Assembly: GCF_042680805.1 (NCBI RefSeq)
Contig: NZ_JBHUEM010000011.1
Location: forward strand, 97,854 to 161,853
Reading direction: 5' to 3'
Length of the DNA stretch: 64,000 bases
Origin: Bacillus_CJ salitolerans
GTDB taxonomy: Bacteria > Bacillota > Bacilli > Bacillales > SA4
The notes under the pieces are model-generated. The model was not told where the DNA came from, did not search any database, and worked only from the letters and a program-made list of their open reading frames with translations. Below are positions 17,614 to 25,896 of this stretch, piece by piece. A program made the translations under genes and the position numbers. The stretch's first letter is position 1. Every line of letters starts with the position of its first letter.

Positions 17614-19223
17614 TTTTCATAGTACAATTTAATACCGTTATAGATCGCTTCGGCAAAGATGTTTACATACTCATCAGATTTTAGCTTATTGGCATCCTCT
17701 TCATTCGTAAGGAAGCCTAGTTCTACTAACACGCTCGGGATGTCATTATTTCGGATAACATAGAAGCCTTTATCTTTAATCCCTCGGTTCTCCATTTTTG
17801 CCATCGCAACAATTTGACTTTGAATTTCAGAAGCCAGCTTCTTACTTTCATCAGGGTTATTGTTTTCTGATGTATCGTAGTAAGTTTCAGTCCCTTTTAT
17901 ATCCTTATTATCAACTGCATTGGAGTGAATACTAATAAATGCATCCGCAAAGTGACCTTTTGCAAAGTCAACACGCTCTTGAAGCGAAAGGAACGTATCA
18001 TCGTTTCTTGTCATAATCACAGTTGCTTCATCCTTTTTCAGCATCTCATTCAACTTTTGTGCGATTTTTATGACGATATCTTTTTCCTGAGCATTGTTCG
18101 CAATAGCACCTGGATCCTTTCCGCCGTGTCCAGCATCAATGACGATAATTCTTCCTTGAAGTGGGTTTGATAACCCATTTTGTTTAATGTAGTGTTTATG
18201 AATATACCCAATTTGGTTATTATACTTAATTTGTAGCCAGTATCCAACTGAACCATACACATCTACTTTTTGCCCATTCGAAAGTGTACCAATCACGGCA
18301 CTAGCTGTCGAAGGAAGGGACCGTATGTTAAGAGAAGATTTAGCCGTCACCGTTCCAGTTCCTGAAAGTGGACCAAGAACATTTACTCGAAATTCTTCAT
18401 TCAGTGTTCTGGATAAAAAGATCGAAAATTGAGCACGACTAATGTTAGATTCGGGTAAGTATTTACCATTACTACCAATCGTAATTCCTTCATTAAAAAG
18501 TGTCGTAATGTAAGGTGATGCCCAATGGTCGGACTGTACATCTAAAAAAATCGATGAAGCTTTAGCTTCGGATGCTACATACGTATTTTCCAAACTAAAC
18601 CCATTTACTAAAATTTTACTCATTTGTGAACGTTTCAGCGTATCATTTGGACCAAAATTCCCGTTTTGATATCCACTGATTATTCCTAATGCATAGGCTC
18701 TTTCAATGTAACCTGATGCCCAGTGATCTAGAGGAACATCTTTAAAGCTCGACTCTGTTACGATGAGCTGTTCTGCACCTAATGCCTCAACAATCATTTT
18801 GGCTGCCTGGGCTCTCGTTACATCATTAAATGGATAAAAAACACGTTCTCCATTTAAATCATATCCCATGATAATTGCCATGGAGCTTAAATAGGAAATC
18901 TCACGAAATGCAAAGAAATCTGATGCGACATCAGCATAATTAACCGTTACTTCTTTTCCACTTGGAGTAGGGTTAGATTCTTCTGTTTCCTCACTTGAAC
19001 TAGTATCAGAAGATTCTTCATTCTCCCCTTGTTCTGTCTCATTCTCATCTGGATTTTCTTCGGATACATTCTCGTCTCCAGGAGCTTCTACTTCAGAGCC
19101 CGGAGGATTATTTTCACCTGATCCGTCAGATGGATTTGATGAGGTGTCAGCCACTGCAACAAAGGCAAACAAGAAGAACGACAAAAAGCAACACAAAATA
19201 CTCGGGATGACTTTTTTCGACAT
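17610..19223 (-). CDS. SLH-anchored N-acetylmuramoyl-L-alanine amidase (Amidase_3)
   Basis: Exported zinc amidase that cuts the bond between MurNAc and the peptide stem. Order in the 537 residues: signal peptide (1-27), a Glu/Asp/Ser/Pro-rich linker (about 28-95), three SLH repeats (about 95-285; SSFKDVPLDHWASGYIERA is the clearest), a bacterial SH3 domain (about 295-355; SSLNIRSLPSTASAVIGTL), and the catalytic domain (about 360-537). The zinc ligands are in IVIDAGHGGKDPGA, an Asn/Glu helix, and SIHSNA; VELGFLTN holds the catalytic Glu. The ATG at 19223 follows AAAGGAG. It is placed alone, separate from the murJ operon. Confidence 0.93.
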   Translation of the reverse strand: MSKKVIPSILCCFLSFFLFAFVAVADTSSNPSDGSGENNPPGSEVEAPGDENVSEENPDENETEQGENEESSDTSSSEETEESNPTPSGKEVTVNYADVASDFFAFREISYLSSMAIIMGYDLNGERVFYPFNDVTRAQAAKMIVEALGAEQLIVTESSFKDVPLDHWASGYIERAYALGIISGYQNGNFGPNDTLKRSQMSKILVNGFSLENTYVASEAKASSIFLDVQSDHWASPYITTLFNEGITIGSNGKYLPESNISRAQFSIFLSRTLNEEFRVNVLGPLSGTGTVTAKSSLNIRSLPSTASAVIGTLSNGQKVDVYGSVGYWLQIKYNNQIGYIHKHYIKQNGLSNPLQGRIIVIDAGHGGKDPGAIANNAQEKDIVIKIAQKLNEMLKKDEATVIMTRNDDTFLSLQERVDFAKGHFADAFISIHSNAVDNKDIKGTETYYDTSENNNPDESKKLASEIQSQIVAMAKMENRGIKDKGFYVIRNNDIPSVLVELGFLTNEEDANKLKSDEYVNIFAEAIYNGIKLYYEK

Positions 19224-19721
19224 TCGGGTTACTCCTTTCAACAAATTCCGTCAGACATAGTACTAGCTTACCATGTCCTCCCCTATAATTCTATCGTTTT
19301 TCTACCGAACCTTTTTCCTATTTTCATAGTCTATAGCTCTTAAAGAGCCAGCTATAGTAGAAGTTATTTTTCACTGGGTCATACAAAATGCAAGTAGTCA
19401 CCCTTCTGTATTCAACAAAGCGCACCGTATTATGGATCAGCAGTCTCTGATGATATGAAGTAAATTCACTCATTAAATAAAATAAGAATGAACGATTTGG
19501 CTTTGATCTGATAAGAATGTATTTTTAATACACTTGCTTTGGTTACGACTGCGATTACACTTCTTTGCTTCTAACTTGCTAGTGATATGGAAAAACCTGC
19601 TTTTTATGTATAAAGCTCCATCATTTGATATTTTGAATTTTTTCGATGAAGCTTGGATTACTTTTTGAGGAATAATTACAATATAGACATGTAAAGTTTG
19701 CCTTTTTTATCATTATAGAAA
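19224..19721. other. Intergenic region upstream of the SLH amidase
   Basis: About 500 bases without a coding frame that I can support. It must hold the amidase promoter on the minus strand, though no convincing boxes stand out. The right end leads into the phased repeat array. Confidence 0.5.
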
Positions 19722-19899
19722 TCCATCGGCAACTTTGTTGATTTTATCAGCAACTTATTGAAATTTATCAGCAACTTCCTAAGTTTATCGTCAACTTTTG
19801 AATTTTATCATCAACTATCTTGTTTATCAGCAACTTTATATGGTTTATCAGCAACTTATGATAGTTTATCGGTAACTAACCTTGGTTTATCAGCAAATA
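19722..19899 (+). repeat. Helically phased short-repeat array, core TTTATCAGCAACTT
   Basis: Nine copies of a 14-base word, consensus TTTATCAGCAACTT with variants at positions 7-9 and the end, start at 19722 (degenerate TCCATCGGCAACTT), 19743, 19764, 19784, 19804, 19823, 19844, 19865 and 19886. The spacing is 19-21 bases, close to two DNA turns, with unrelated 5-7 base spacers. Four of the cores are identical. It lies between the 3' end of the M14 peptidase and the amidase upstream region. There are no cas genes and the spacers are too short for CRISPR. Confidence 0.85.
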
Positions 19900-19906
19900 T
19901 AATAAC

Positions 19907-20000
19907 TAAAGCCTCAGCTCAGCAAATATTCCTTATTTGACCTCAAGTAGGAGGAATGACAAATATCGTCTCCTTTTCATCTTGGCCGGGAGCTGGAACC
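19907..20000 (+). repeat. Degenerate relative of the structured repeat at 27290-27411
   Basis: Shares the words CAGCAAATATTCC, TTATTTGACCTCAAGT and GGCCGGGAGCTGGA, in the same order, with the more complete element at 27290-27411 (CAAATGTTCC, TTATTTGACCTCGAGT, GGTGCTGGAGCTGGA). The 5' GGCGC hairpin and the long central stem are missing or eroded. Confidence 0.55.
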
Positions 20001-20017
20001 TGGTTAATGCCTTCCTT

Positions 20018-20053
20018 TAAAAAAAAGAATCTCCCTCCTAAAAGGAAGATTCT
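20018..20053 (-). terminator. Intrinsic terminator after the M14 part
   Basis: Ten-bp stem (20044-20053 with 20026-20035, G-T pairs included), followed on the minus strand by TTTTTTTT. Confidence 0.85.
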
Positions 20054-20063
20054 CACCAAACTA

Positions 20064-20900
20064 CTATCTACTCTTAGCTTCATGGGCTAGCATGAGACCA
20101 ACTGTGTTATTTTGGGTCCAGATTTTGTCGTAATTCTCAAGTGGAATAGGTCTCGGACCAACGTGTGGTGACAGTTCTGGAGTGTAGGCAGGATTTTTTT
20201 GATTGGATATAAACCAATCCGTATACCCTCCACCGCTAGGATTTGAGACCGGATCTACGAGACGATAGCCAGTTTTCGTTTCGAGCATTTTACCTATGTG
20301 GAAATCTCTATCCTTCTGAGCCCCCGATTGATGGAAATGCCAAAAAATGATTTCACCTGAAGAATGGTACGAAACAGCTGTTTTAAACTTATGTTTTAGG
20401 GTGAAATCTACAAGTGCTTTCGTTTCTGGTTCACTTAATGGAGCAGGTCCTTTGTAATTCTGCGGGGAAGGCTTTCCAGGATCGTGACGAATGCTTTCCC
20501 ATTTGGCAGGATATTGACGATTCAAATCTACACCTCGAATATTTGCTTTCCAGGCGGAAAAATCCGTACTCCCATTATTTAGTTTTAAAACTTGTGATGG
20601 ATTACGTGCACTTGTATATCCTTTTTGAACAAGTGTAACCCCATCAGGGTTTACCATTGGGACAAACCAGATGCTCACTTCGTTAAGGACCTCGTAAACA
20701 TCGTAGCCGCTATAAGGTTCCTTTGTTTTGTAATGATAGGAGTATACATCTAGCATTTCCATGACCAGATTGGACGTCATATGTTCTCTTGCGTGATGAG
20801 AACCATTAATAAAGATCTCTTTATCCCCTTTTCCAAGCTTAATCGCATATAGATTACGTCCATCAACTGATTTCCCAATCACTTCGTACTGAAGGAAGTC
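20064..20900 (-). CDS. M14 zinc carboxypeptidase domain, +1 frame continuation of the upstream glycosidase
   Basis: This frame encodes about 279 residues of an M14 (gamma-D-glutamyl-meso-DAP peptidase-like) domain, expected to trim wall peptides outside the cell. Zinc ligands and catalytic residues are visible: GSHHAREH (HxxE), the later His in SYHSSGEI, the substrate Arg-Gly-Asn-Arg region with VDLNRQYP, and catalytic Glu in YTPELSP. The first 20 residues of the fold (YTYDQMESDIRLL) are encoded at the end of the upstream frame, so this is not an independent gene. A GTG at 20882 has no ribosome site. Expression needs a +1 shift at 20898-20907, otherwise the domain is dead. Confidence 0.85.
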   Translation of the reverse strand, partial: DFLQYEVIGKSVDGRNLYAIKLGKGDKEIFINGSHHAREHMTSNLVMEMLDVYSYHYKTKEPYSGYDVYEVLNEVSIWFVPMVNPDGVTLVQKGYTSARNPSQVLKLNNGSTDFSAWKANIRGVDLNRQYPAKWESIRHDPGKPSPQNYKGPAPLSEPETKALVDFTLKHKFKTAVSYHSSGEIIFWHFHQSGAQKDRDFHIGKMLETKTGYRLVDPVSNPSGGGYTDWFISNQKNPAYTPELSPHVGPRPIPLENYDKIWTQNNTVGLMLAHEAKSR

Positions 20901-20907
20901 AGGGATA
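20898..20907 (-). other. Candidate +1 recoding site UAU-CCC-UGA-C
   Basis: Read on the minus strand: GGTG, TAT, CCC, TGA, C. Slipping one base forward moves the proline codon from CCC to CCT, skips the stop, and continues into GAC-TTC of the M14 domain. The layout (short G-rich word, 3 bases, slip codon, UGA-C) is close to the prfB (RF2) site. A simple insertion in the CCC run is the other explanation. Confidence 0.55.
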
Positions 20908-23760
20908 CACCATGCTCAATAGTCTAATATCACTTTCCATTTGATCATACGTATAGACTTGTTTTGGCCTTACAATGCTATGGGCCGTCGTTTTAATTAA
21001 GCCGGTATTTGTAATTGTTCTATAAATAAACGCACTAAATTGACCACGATTAACGGATTCGTTTGGACTAAATGTACCATCCGCACGTCCAGTTGTAATA
21101 TTATTTGCTGCAAGTGCTGAAATTTCATGATAAGCCCAGTGGCTCTTTGGTACGTCTTTAAACGTCTTTGGTGCAGTTCCACCTAATGAGTAGGCTCTCT
21201 GAAGAATTTTCGCCATTTGGGCTCTTGTTAAGTACCCCTCTCCATCGAACGTACCATTGTCTTTTCCTGTAATGAGCCCTTCGTCTACTACCGTTGCAAT
21301 CACATCATAGTAGAGATGATTAGGAGTGACATCCTTAAGACCAGGGTTTGGCCTGTTTTTTGTATTTAAGTTTAATACCTTCGCCAATATCAGGGCAGCA
21401 TGAGATCTCTTAAGCGGTTGCCCAGGCTTGAATGTACCATCCTGATAACCACTTATTATGCCTTTGTTGAAGATGTAAAGGACCTCTTTTTGAGCCCAAA
21501 ATGTAGAATCAATATCTTTAAATTGCTGTTCCACATGCTTGTTGCTATAAACCGCTTGCAGCTGATCGAAATATAAGGTTCCTTTCCCTTGTCTTTCCTT
21601 ATAAGCTTCTGCTACGTATATTTGTTTAAACTTTATCGGCAAGGCAATATCTGTCGGTAAAACTGCTTCAGCATATTTCCAACCAGACCAGTTCAATCCA
21701 CCTTCTTCAGTAAAATTAATCGTGTGCTCTTGTCCGCTTCCATCAACAATTTTTCCTCGTAACCAGTGGTTTTTCGCATCACCATATACCCATACTCCTA
21801 GTTTCTGAGGCTTTCCTAATAAAGTAATCGGATTTACGGCTGAAATATAAGAAGCAGCAATCCCTTCTTCACCGACTGAAAAGTCATACGAAAGCTTCGC
21901 TGAGCCTGCACCTTGACGGAATGGCTCTGACTTGGTGCTTCTCGTTAAGGTCGATCCAGCACGAATGTTTTCATTACGCCAATTTTGCATTGTATCAAAG
22001 GAGTCAATAAGTTCTGAATTAACTCCTACTTTTACAGGTATACTAACAGTGTTAGAACCAATCGTTGCAATAATCTTACCTTCAGCTTTTCCTTGGCTAG
22101 AAGTGAAAACACCATTATTCGTGATAGTCCCGATATTTCCTTCTACCTTCCATGAAACTAAGGAAGTATCATAAATGATTGGCTGTCCGTTAGGGTCAGA
22201 TGCCTGGGTTTTTAATGTTACAGTTTGCCCTTCTCCCATAACAAGTGATGGGATATTTAATTTAAAATTATCGATTTTTTCAACAACACTTAATGGTAAG
22301 TCTTTTGTTGCACTGCCATAAGTAACTTTAATGGTGCCTGTACCCGCTTGAGTTGCTGTAAATTTCGTCCCATTAAAGTTGCCTAAGCTACTAGAAATGG
22401 ATAGTTTGCTAGCATCATATTTTAATGGATTGTAATATTGATCTAGCACATATTTTAACGACACATCAATAGATGTACCTTTTAGTACTTTTCCATTCGG
22501 AATAGATAATCCTATGTGTGTTTCTTTTCCATATGGAGCTGTACTTACAGCCTGTAAAATAGTTGAAACCGCTCGTTCTCTCCCATCTGAAGGAGAATTG
22601 GCTAATGTTGCATAGTGGGCACCATAACGACGAGTAGCAAGTGTTGTAGAGCCACCTCCATCTAGATTAATAGCGCGGTTTACTCCAAGACTAACGAGGT
22701 ACTCAGCAAACTCGGTAAGATTCATTCCCGTACTATAACCTGGCTGACGTCCGTCAACTGTTACGAAAAATACCTTACTCCCTGTTGCATCCATCGCAAC
22801 GGCTGTTCTTGGCGCTCTCTCTTTCGCTCTCGAGCTGTTTGTATCCATTGAAATCTGAACTTTTCCATCTCTAACAAGCATCGGTCCACTTGCTAGCATA
22901 AACTTAGCATTGTTCCACTTATCATCGATTGAAATTTTTACTGAGATTGGATCACCAACTTTAATCCCGGTTAGCGTACTTGGAAGATTACCTTGGACAG
23001 ATACAACAAATTGATTTTCCATGATTAACGTATTTGTTGTGTCACCCTTTGGACGAATTTTTACAACTTGCCCAGATAGTACATCACCGAATTGAAGTGG
23101 TTCACGAATAGGAGTAGCGCTTTGAATCACAAATTCTGTTCCATACTCGTTTGTGTTTGTTTGAAAACTTGAGTGATTACTTCTTGTATAAAGAATCGTT
23201 TCTTCAGCAGCTCGTTCCTTGTTAATACCATGGATCTTATGAACATTGCCTGCTGCTTCCATATTAATGCTTAAGTTAAAGGAGTCAATTTGAGCTCTTC
23301 CGTCTTTATTGATTCCAAAAGCTATCGGCTGGTTTACATACTGACTTGAATCCTTTGCTGTAAAACCACCGTTGATAATGCTGTTATTTTGAGCAATTAA
23401 ATACATCGGTAATCTGTTATTTGTGTAATAAAAGGAACCATTTATCGCCCCAACAACATGATGGGAATCCTTACTATTCGCTTTCGCTTGACTAGTTGTC
23501 GTTTTTAAAGACGATATCGGATTTGGTATCCCAAGCTTAACCTCTGTATAAGGATCTAGTAGATTCATTTCTAGAACCCTAAATGATTGAGTCGTATTTT
23601 GATAGACTTGATTTTTATACGTGACACCTGGTGAAACAATATACTGTTCCTTCGTTATCGGTGTCTCCGCTGCTGCTACAGCAGGTAGTGGTGGCAATAG
23701 GCTTACGAATAACTGAGCGACAATTAATACGATGAAAAGACGTTGAAAGATAAATTTCAT
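20899..23760 (-). CDS. SLH-anchored phosphodiester glycosidase (NAGPA family)
   Basis: Large exported protein; this frame gives 953 residues, or about 1231 with the +1 continuation. Order: signal peptide (1-31), a phosphodiester glycosidase domain (PF09992, about 45-420; RAINLDGGGSTTL and SGPMLVRDG are typical), an Ig-like module (about 430-600), a jelly-roll or CBM-like module (about 605-755; FDTMQNW, LGVWVYGD), three SLH repeats (about 758-935), and the start of an M14 domain cut by the stop at 20899. The family removes sugars capping phosphate on glycopolymers; related wall enzymes act on teichoic acids or the peptidoglycan linkage. Start ATG at 23760. Confidence 0.88.
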   Translation of the reverse strand: MKFIFQRLFIVLIVAQLFVSLLPPLPAVAAAETPITKEQYIVSPGVTYKNQVYQNTTQSFRVLEMNLLDPYTEVKLGIPNPISSLKTTTSQAKANSKDSHHVVGAINGSFYYTNNRLPMYLIAQNNSIINGGFTAKDSSQYVNQPIAFGINKDGRAQIDSFNLSINMEAAGNVHKIHGINKERAAEETILYTRSNHSSFQTNTNEYGTEFVIQSATPIREPLQFGDVLSGQVVKIRPKGDTTNTLIMENQFVVSVQGNLPSTLTGIKVGDPISVKISIDDKWNNAKFMLASGPMLVRDGKVQISMDTNSSRAKERAPRTAVAMDATGSKVFFVTVDGRQPGYSTGMNLTEFAEYLVSLGVNRAINLDGGGSTTLATRRYGAHYATLANSPSDGRERAVSTILQAVSTAPYGKETHIGLSIPNGKVLKGTSIDVSLKYVLDQYYNPLKYDASKLSISSSLGNFNGTKFTATQAGTGTIKVTYGSATKDLPLSVVEKIDNFKLNIPSLVMGEGQTVTLKTQASDPNGQPIIYDTSLVSWKVEGNIGTITNNGVFTSSQGKAEGKIIATIGSNTVSIPVKVGVNSELIDSFDTMQNWRNENIRAGSTLTRSTKSEPFRQGAGSAKLSYDFSVGEEGIAASYISAVNPITLLGKPQKLGVWVYGDAKNHWLRGKIVDGSGQEHTINFTEEGGLNWSGWKYAEAVLPTDIALPIKFKQIYVAEAYKERQGKGTLYFDQLQAVYSNKHVEQQFKDIDSTFWAQKEVLYIFNKGIISGYQDGTFKPGQPLKRSHAALILAKVLNLNTKNRPNPGLKDVTPNHLYYDVIATVVDEGLITGKDNGTFDGEGYLTRAQMAKILQRAYSLGGTAPKTFKDVPKSHWAYHEISALAANNITTGRADGTFSPNESVNRGQFSAFIYRTITNTGLIKTTAHSIVRPKQVYTYDQMESDIRLLSMVYP

Positions 23761-23932
23761 AGTTCCTCCGTAGCTCCCTTTGTTGTAATTCTTTCTCTAG
23801 TCTAACATTCTATCATTTTTCGTTAGTGAATCACACAACAAAAAGTCTCATATTTTTACATTTTTTTCTGCCCATTAATAAGACGATTGTTTCAGCCGTT
23901 TTGTTTCATCAAAATTTGCTGAGTATTTTTCA

Positions 23933-23996
23933 TTGACAGGTAAAGAAGATATGTATTATTATTTATCTCATATTGAGATATCTCAAATTAGAGATA
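23933..23996 (+). promoter_or_regulatory. yceI promoter with two overlapping MhqR-like operators
   Basis: TTGACA (23933-23938), an 18-base spacer, and TATTAT (23957-23962). Directly after it lie two inverted repeats sharing two bases: TATCTCA-TAT-TGAGATA at 23964-23980 and TATCTCAAATTAGAGATA at 23979-23996. The second resembles the B. subtilis MhqR box (TATCTCGAATTCGAGATA). A repressor here would block initiation. Confidence 0.72.
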
Positions 23997-24036
23997 ATTG
24001 AATTAAAAATATTTTTTTCGAAAAGGGGAATGTAAA

Positions 24037-24570
24037 ATGACAGTTTCAAAATGGGCATTAGACAAAGCGCACAGCAGTGTAGATTTTTCAGTAAGACATA
24101 TGATGATTTCAAGTGTGAAGGGTTCTTTCAATGAATTCAGTGCATCTATTGAAGCAGATCCATCAGATTTAACAACAGCTAAAATCGAATTTACTATCGA
24201 ATTAGCAAGTGTAGACACTCGTAACGATGATCGTGACAACCATTTACGTTCAGCAGATTTCTTTGATGTAGAGAACACACCTACGATGACATTCACATCT
24301 ACTCAAATCACAAAGAAAGCTGACGATGAGTATGAAGTAACAGGTAACCTCTCTCTTCATGGTAAAACAAATCAAGAAACGTTCCTTGTCACATTTGAAG
24401 GGGAAGGAAAAGATCCTTGGGGTAATTTAAAGGTTGGTTTTAGTGCAGAAGGAAAAATTAATCGTAGCGACTACGGTCTATCATGGAATGCTGCATTAGA
24501 AACAGGTGGTGTTCTAGTAGGAGATCAAATTAAAGTAGCCCTTCAGCTTCAAGCAACGAAAGAAGCTTAA
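24037..24570 (+). CDS. YceI-family lipid-binding protein
   Basis: A 177-residue YceI-like lipocalin-type beta-barrel. Members bind long isoprenoid chains such as polyprenyl compounds. The family order is clear: the opening WALDKAHSSVDFSVRHMMIS, VKGSFNEFSASIE, then DDRDNHLRSADFFDVENTP near residues 67-86 and INRSDYGLSWN near the C-terminus. It has no signal peptide, as is usual in Bacillaceae, so it is likely cytoplasmic. It stands alone, diverging from the glycosidase. Two overlapping palindromes at its promoter suggest MarR-type control by quinones or oxidants. Confidence 0.9.
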   Translation: MTVSKWALDKAHSSVDFSVRHMMISSVKGSFNEFSASIEADPSDLTTAKIEFTIELASVDTRNDDRDNHLRSADFFDVENTPTMTFTSTQITKKADDEYEVTGNLSLHGKTNQETFLVTFEGEGKDPWGNLKVGFSAEGKINRSDYGLSWNAALETGGVLVGDQIKVALQLQATKEA

Positions 24571-24683
24571 TCTGGATAAACATGTGTTTTTTCTGGATAT
24601 ATGAAAATTTTTCTGGATAAAAGGAACAAAATTCTGGATAAATAAAAAAAATCGTGGATATCCCTCCGACTATTCTGGATAAG
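24571..24683 (-). repeat. Helically phased short-repeat array, core TTTATCCAGAA
   Basis: Six copies of TTCTGGATAAA (TTTATCCAGAA on the minus strand) begin right after the yceI stop codon. Their GG doublets lie at 24574, 24595, 24615, 24636, 24656 and 24677, giving steps of 21, 20, 21, 20 and 21 bases. One copy is degenerate (TCGTGGATAT), and spacers are unrelated AT-rich sequence. It is inside the region between yceI and its terminator. The unit resembles that at 19722-19899 in period and in the TTTATC start. Confidence 0.85.
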
Positions 24684-24700
24684 CAATATAACAAAGCAAT

Positions 24701-24734
24701 ACCGTCCTGTTGAGACAAAACAGGACGGTTTTTG
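24701..24734. terminator. Terminator between yceI and galE
   Basis: Eleven-bp stem ACCGTCCTGTT/AACAGGACGGT (24701-24711 with 24719-24729), followed on the plus strand by TTTTTG. It ends yceI transcripts after the repeat array and may also act on galE. Confidence 0.88.
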
Positions 24735-24735
24735 C

Positions 24736-25749
24736 TTATTCTTCATATCCTTTTGGATTCATCGACTGCCATTTCCACGAATCTTTACACATTTCCTCTA
24801 GACTTTTCTCTGCTTTCCAGCCTAACTCACGTTCTGCCTTGGATGGATCGCCATACACAACGGCAACATCTCCTTGCCTTCTTTCAATAATGCGATACGG
24901 TATCGTCCTGCCTGAAGCATGTTCAAAGGCTTTCACCATTTCCAGCACACTATAGCCTACACCTGTGCCTAAATTATAAGCTTCCACACCACTTGTGCCC
25001 ATTATTTTATGTAAAGCTTTTAGATGCCCCTTTGCTAAATCGACAACATGTATGTAGTCTCTAACTCCTGTACCATCTGAGGTAGGATAGTCATTTCCAA
25101 ATACTTTAAGCTCATCACGCTTGCCAACGGCAACTTGTGTAATATACGGAATCAAATTGTTTGGAATCCCACTTGGATCCTCCCCAATTAAGCCGCTTTC
25201 GTGAGCACCAATCGGGTTAAAGTAACGTAATAACGCAATTCCCCATTCGTTATTAGATACATAGACATCCTTTAAAATATCTTCAATCATAAGCTTCGTA
25301 CGACCATATGGATTGGTTGCTTGTAGGCGAGACTTTTCCGTGATCGGCACCTGCTCAGGATCTCCATATACAGTAGCTGAAGAACTAAACACCAGCTTAT
25401 GAACGCCATGCGCCCTCATCACATCAAGAAGAACAAGTGTCCCAGTTATATTATTCTGATAATAATAAAGTGGCTTTTGAACAGACTCGCCAACCGCCTT
25501 TAATCCCGCAAAATGAATGACAGCTTCAATGTTATTTTCATTAAAAATCTGCTCCACCGCTTGTCGATCCAATAGGTCCACCTTATACACCTTGACCTGC
25601 TTCCCTGTAATGTCTGAAACTCGCTCTATTGATTTTGAATGACTATTTAAGAAGTTATCAACGACAACAACTTCATACCCAGCCTCAAGTAATTCAACAC
25701 ACGTATGACTACCTATATATCCTGCCCCACCTGTAACTAAAATGGACAT
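24736..25749 (-). CDS. galE: UDP-glucose 4-epimerase GalE
   Basis: Cytosolic NAD-dependent short-chain dehydrogenase of the extended type that interconverts UDP-glucose and UDP-galactose (and often the N-acetyl forms). The 337 residues hold the NAD loop VTGGAGYIGSHTCVELLEAG at residues 5-24, the catalytic Ser-Ser-Ala and YxxxK pair (SSSATVYGD and NPYGRTKLMIE, about 123-155), and the DYIHVVDLAKGHL motif near 228. Being next to wall-glycan enzymes it may supply galactose or GalNAc donors for polymer or S-layer glycans; this is inference from place only. Confidence 0.96.
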   Translation of the reverse strand: MSILVTGGAGYIGSHTCVELLEAGYEVVVVDNFLNSHSKSIERVSDITGKQVKVYKVDLLDRQAVEQIFNENNIEAVIHFAGLKAVGESVQKPLYYYQNNITGTLVLLDVMRAHGVHKLVFSSSATVYGDPEQVPITEKSRLQATNPYGRTKLMIEDILKDVYVSNNEWGIALLRYFNPIGAHESGLIGEDPSGIPNNLIPYITQVAVGKRDELKVFGNDYPTSDGTGVRDYIHVVDLAKGHLKALHKIMGTSGVEAYNLGTGVGYSVLEMVKAFEHASGRTIPYRIIERRQGDVAVVYGDPSKAERELGWKAEKSLEEMCKDSWKWQSMNPKGYEE

Positions 25750-25896
25750 TCAAAGCCCCCCAAACATATCATTTACTTCATTCATACAAAACATGGGTAA
25801 CAATTCCCAATAATAATCTATTCTTATTTAATATACCGATACTTGTAATTAAGATACAATAATAGTAACTCAAAAAGTTATAAGAAGGTGAATGCA

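Noticed and set aside
19722..19899. CRISPR array
   Set aside because: Repeat cores of 14 bases and spacers of 5-7 bases are far too short, and no cas genes are present.
20064..20882. M14 peptidase as an independent gene starting at GTG 20882
   Set aside because: No ribosome site, and the first part of its fold is encoded in the upstream frame; treated as frameshifted continuation.
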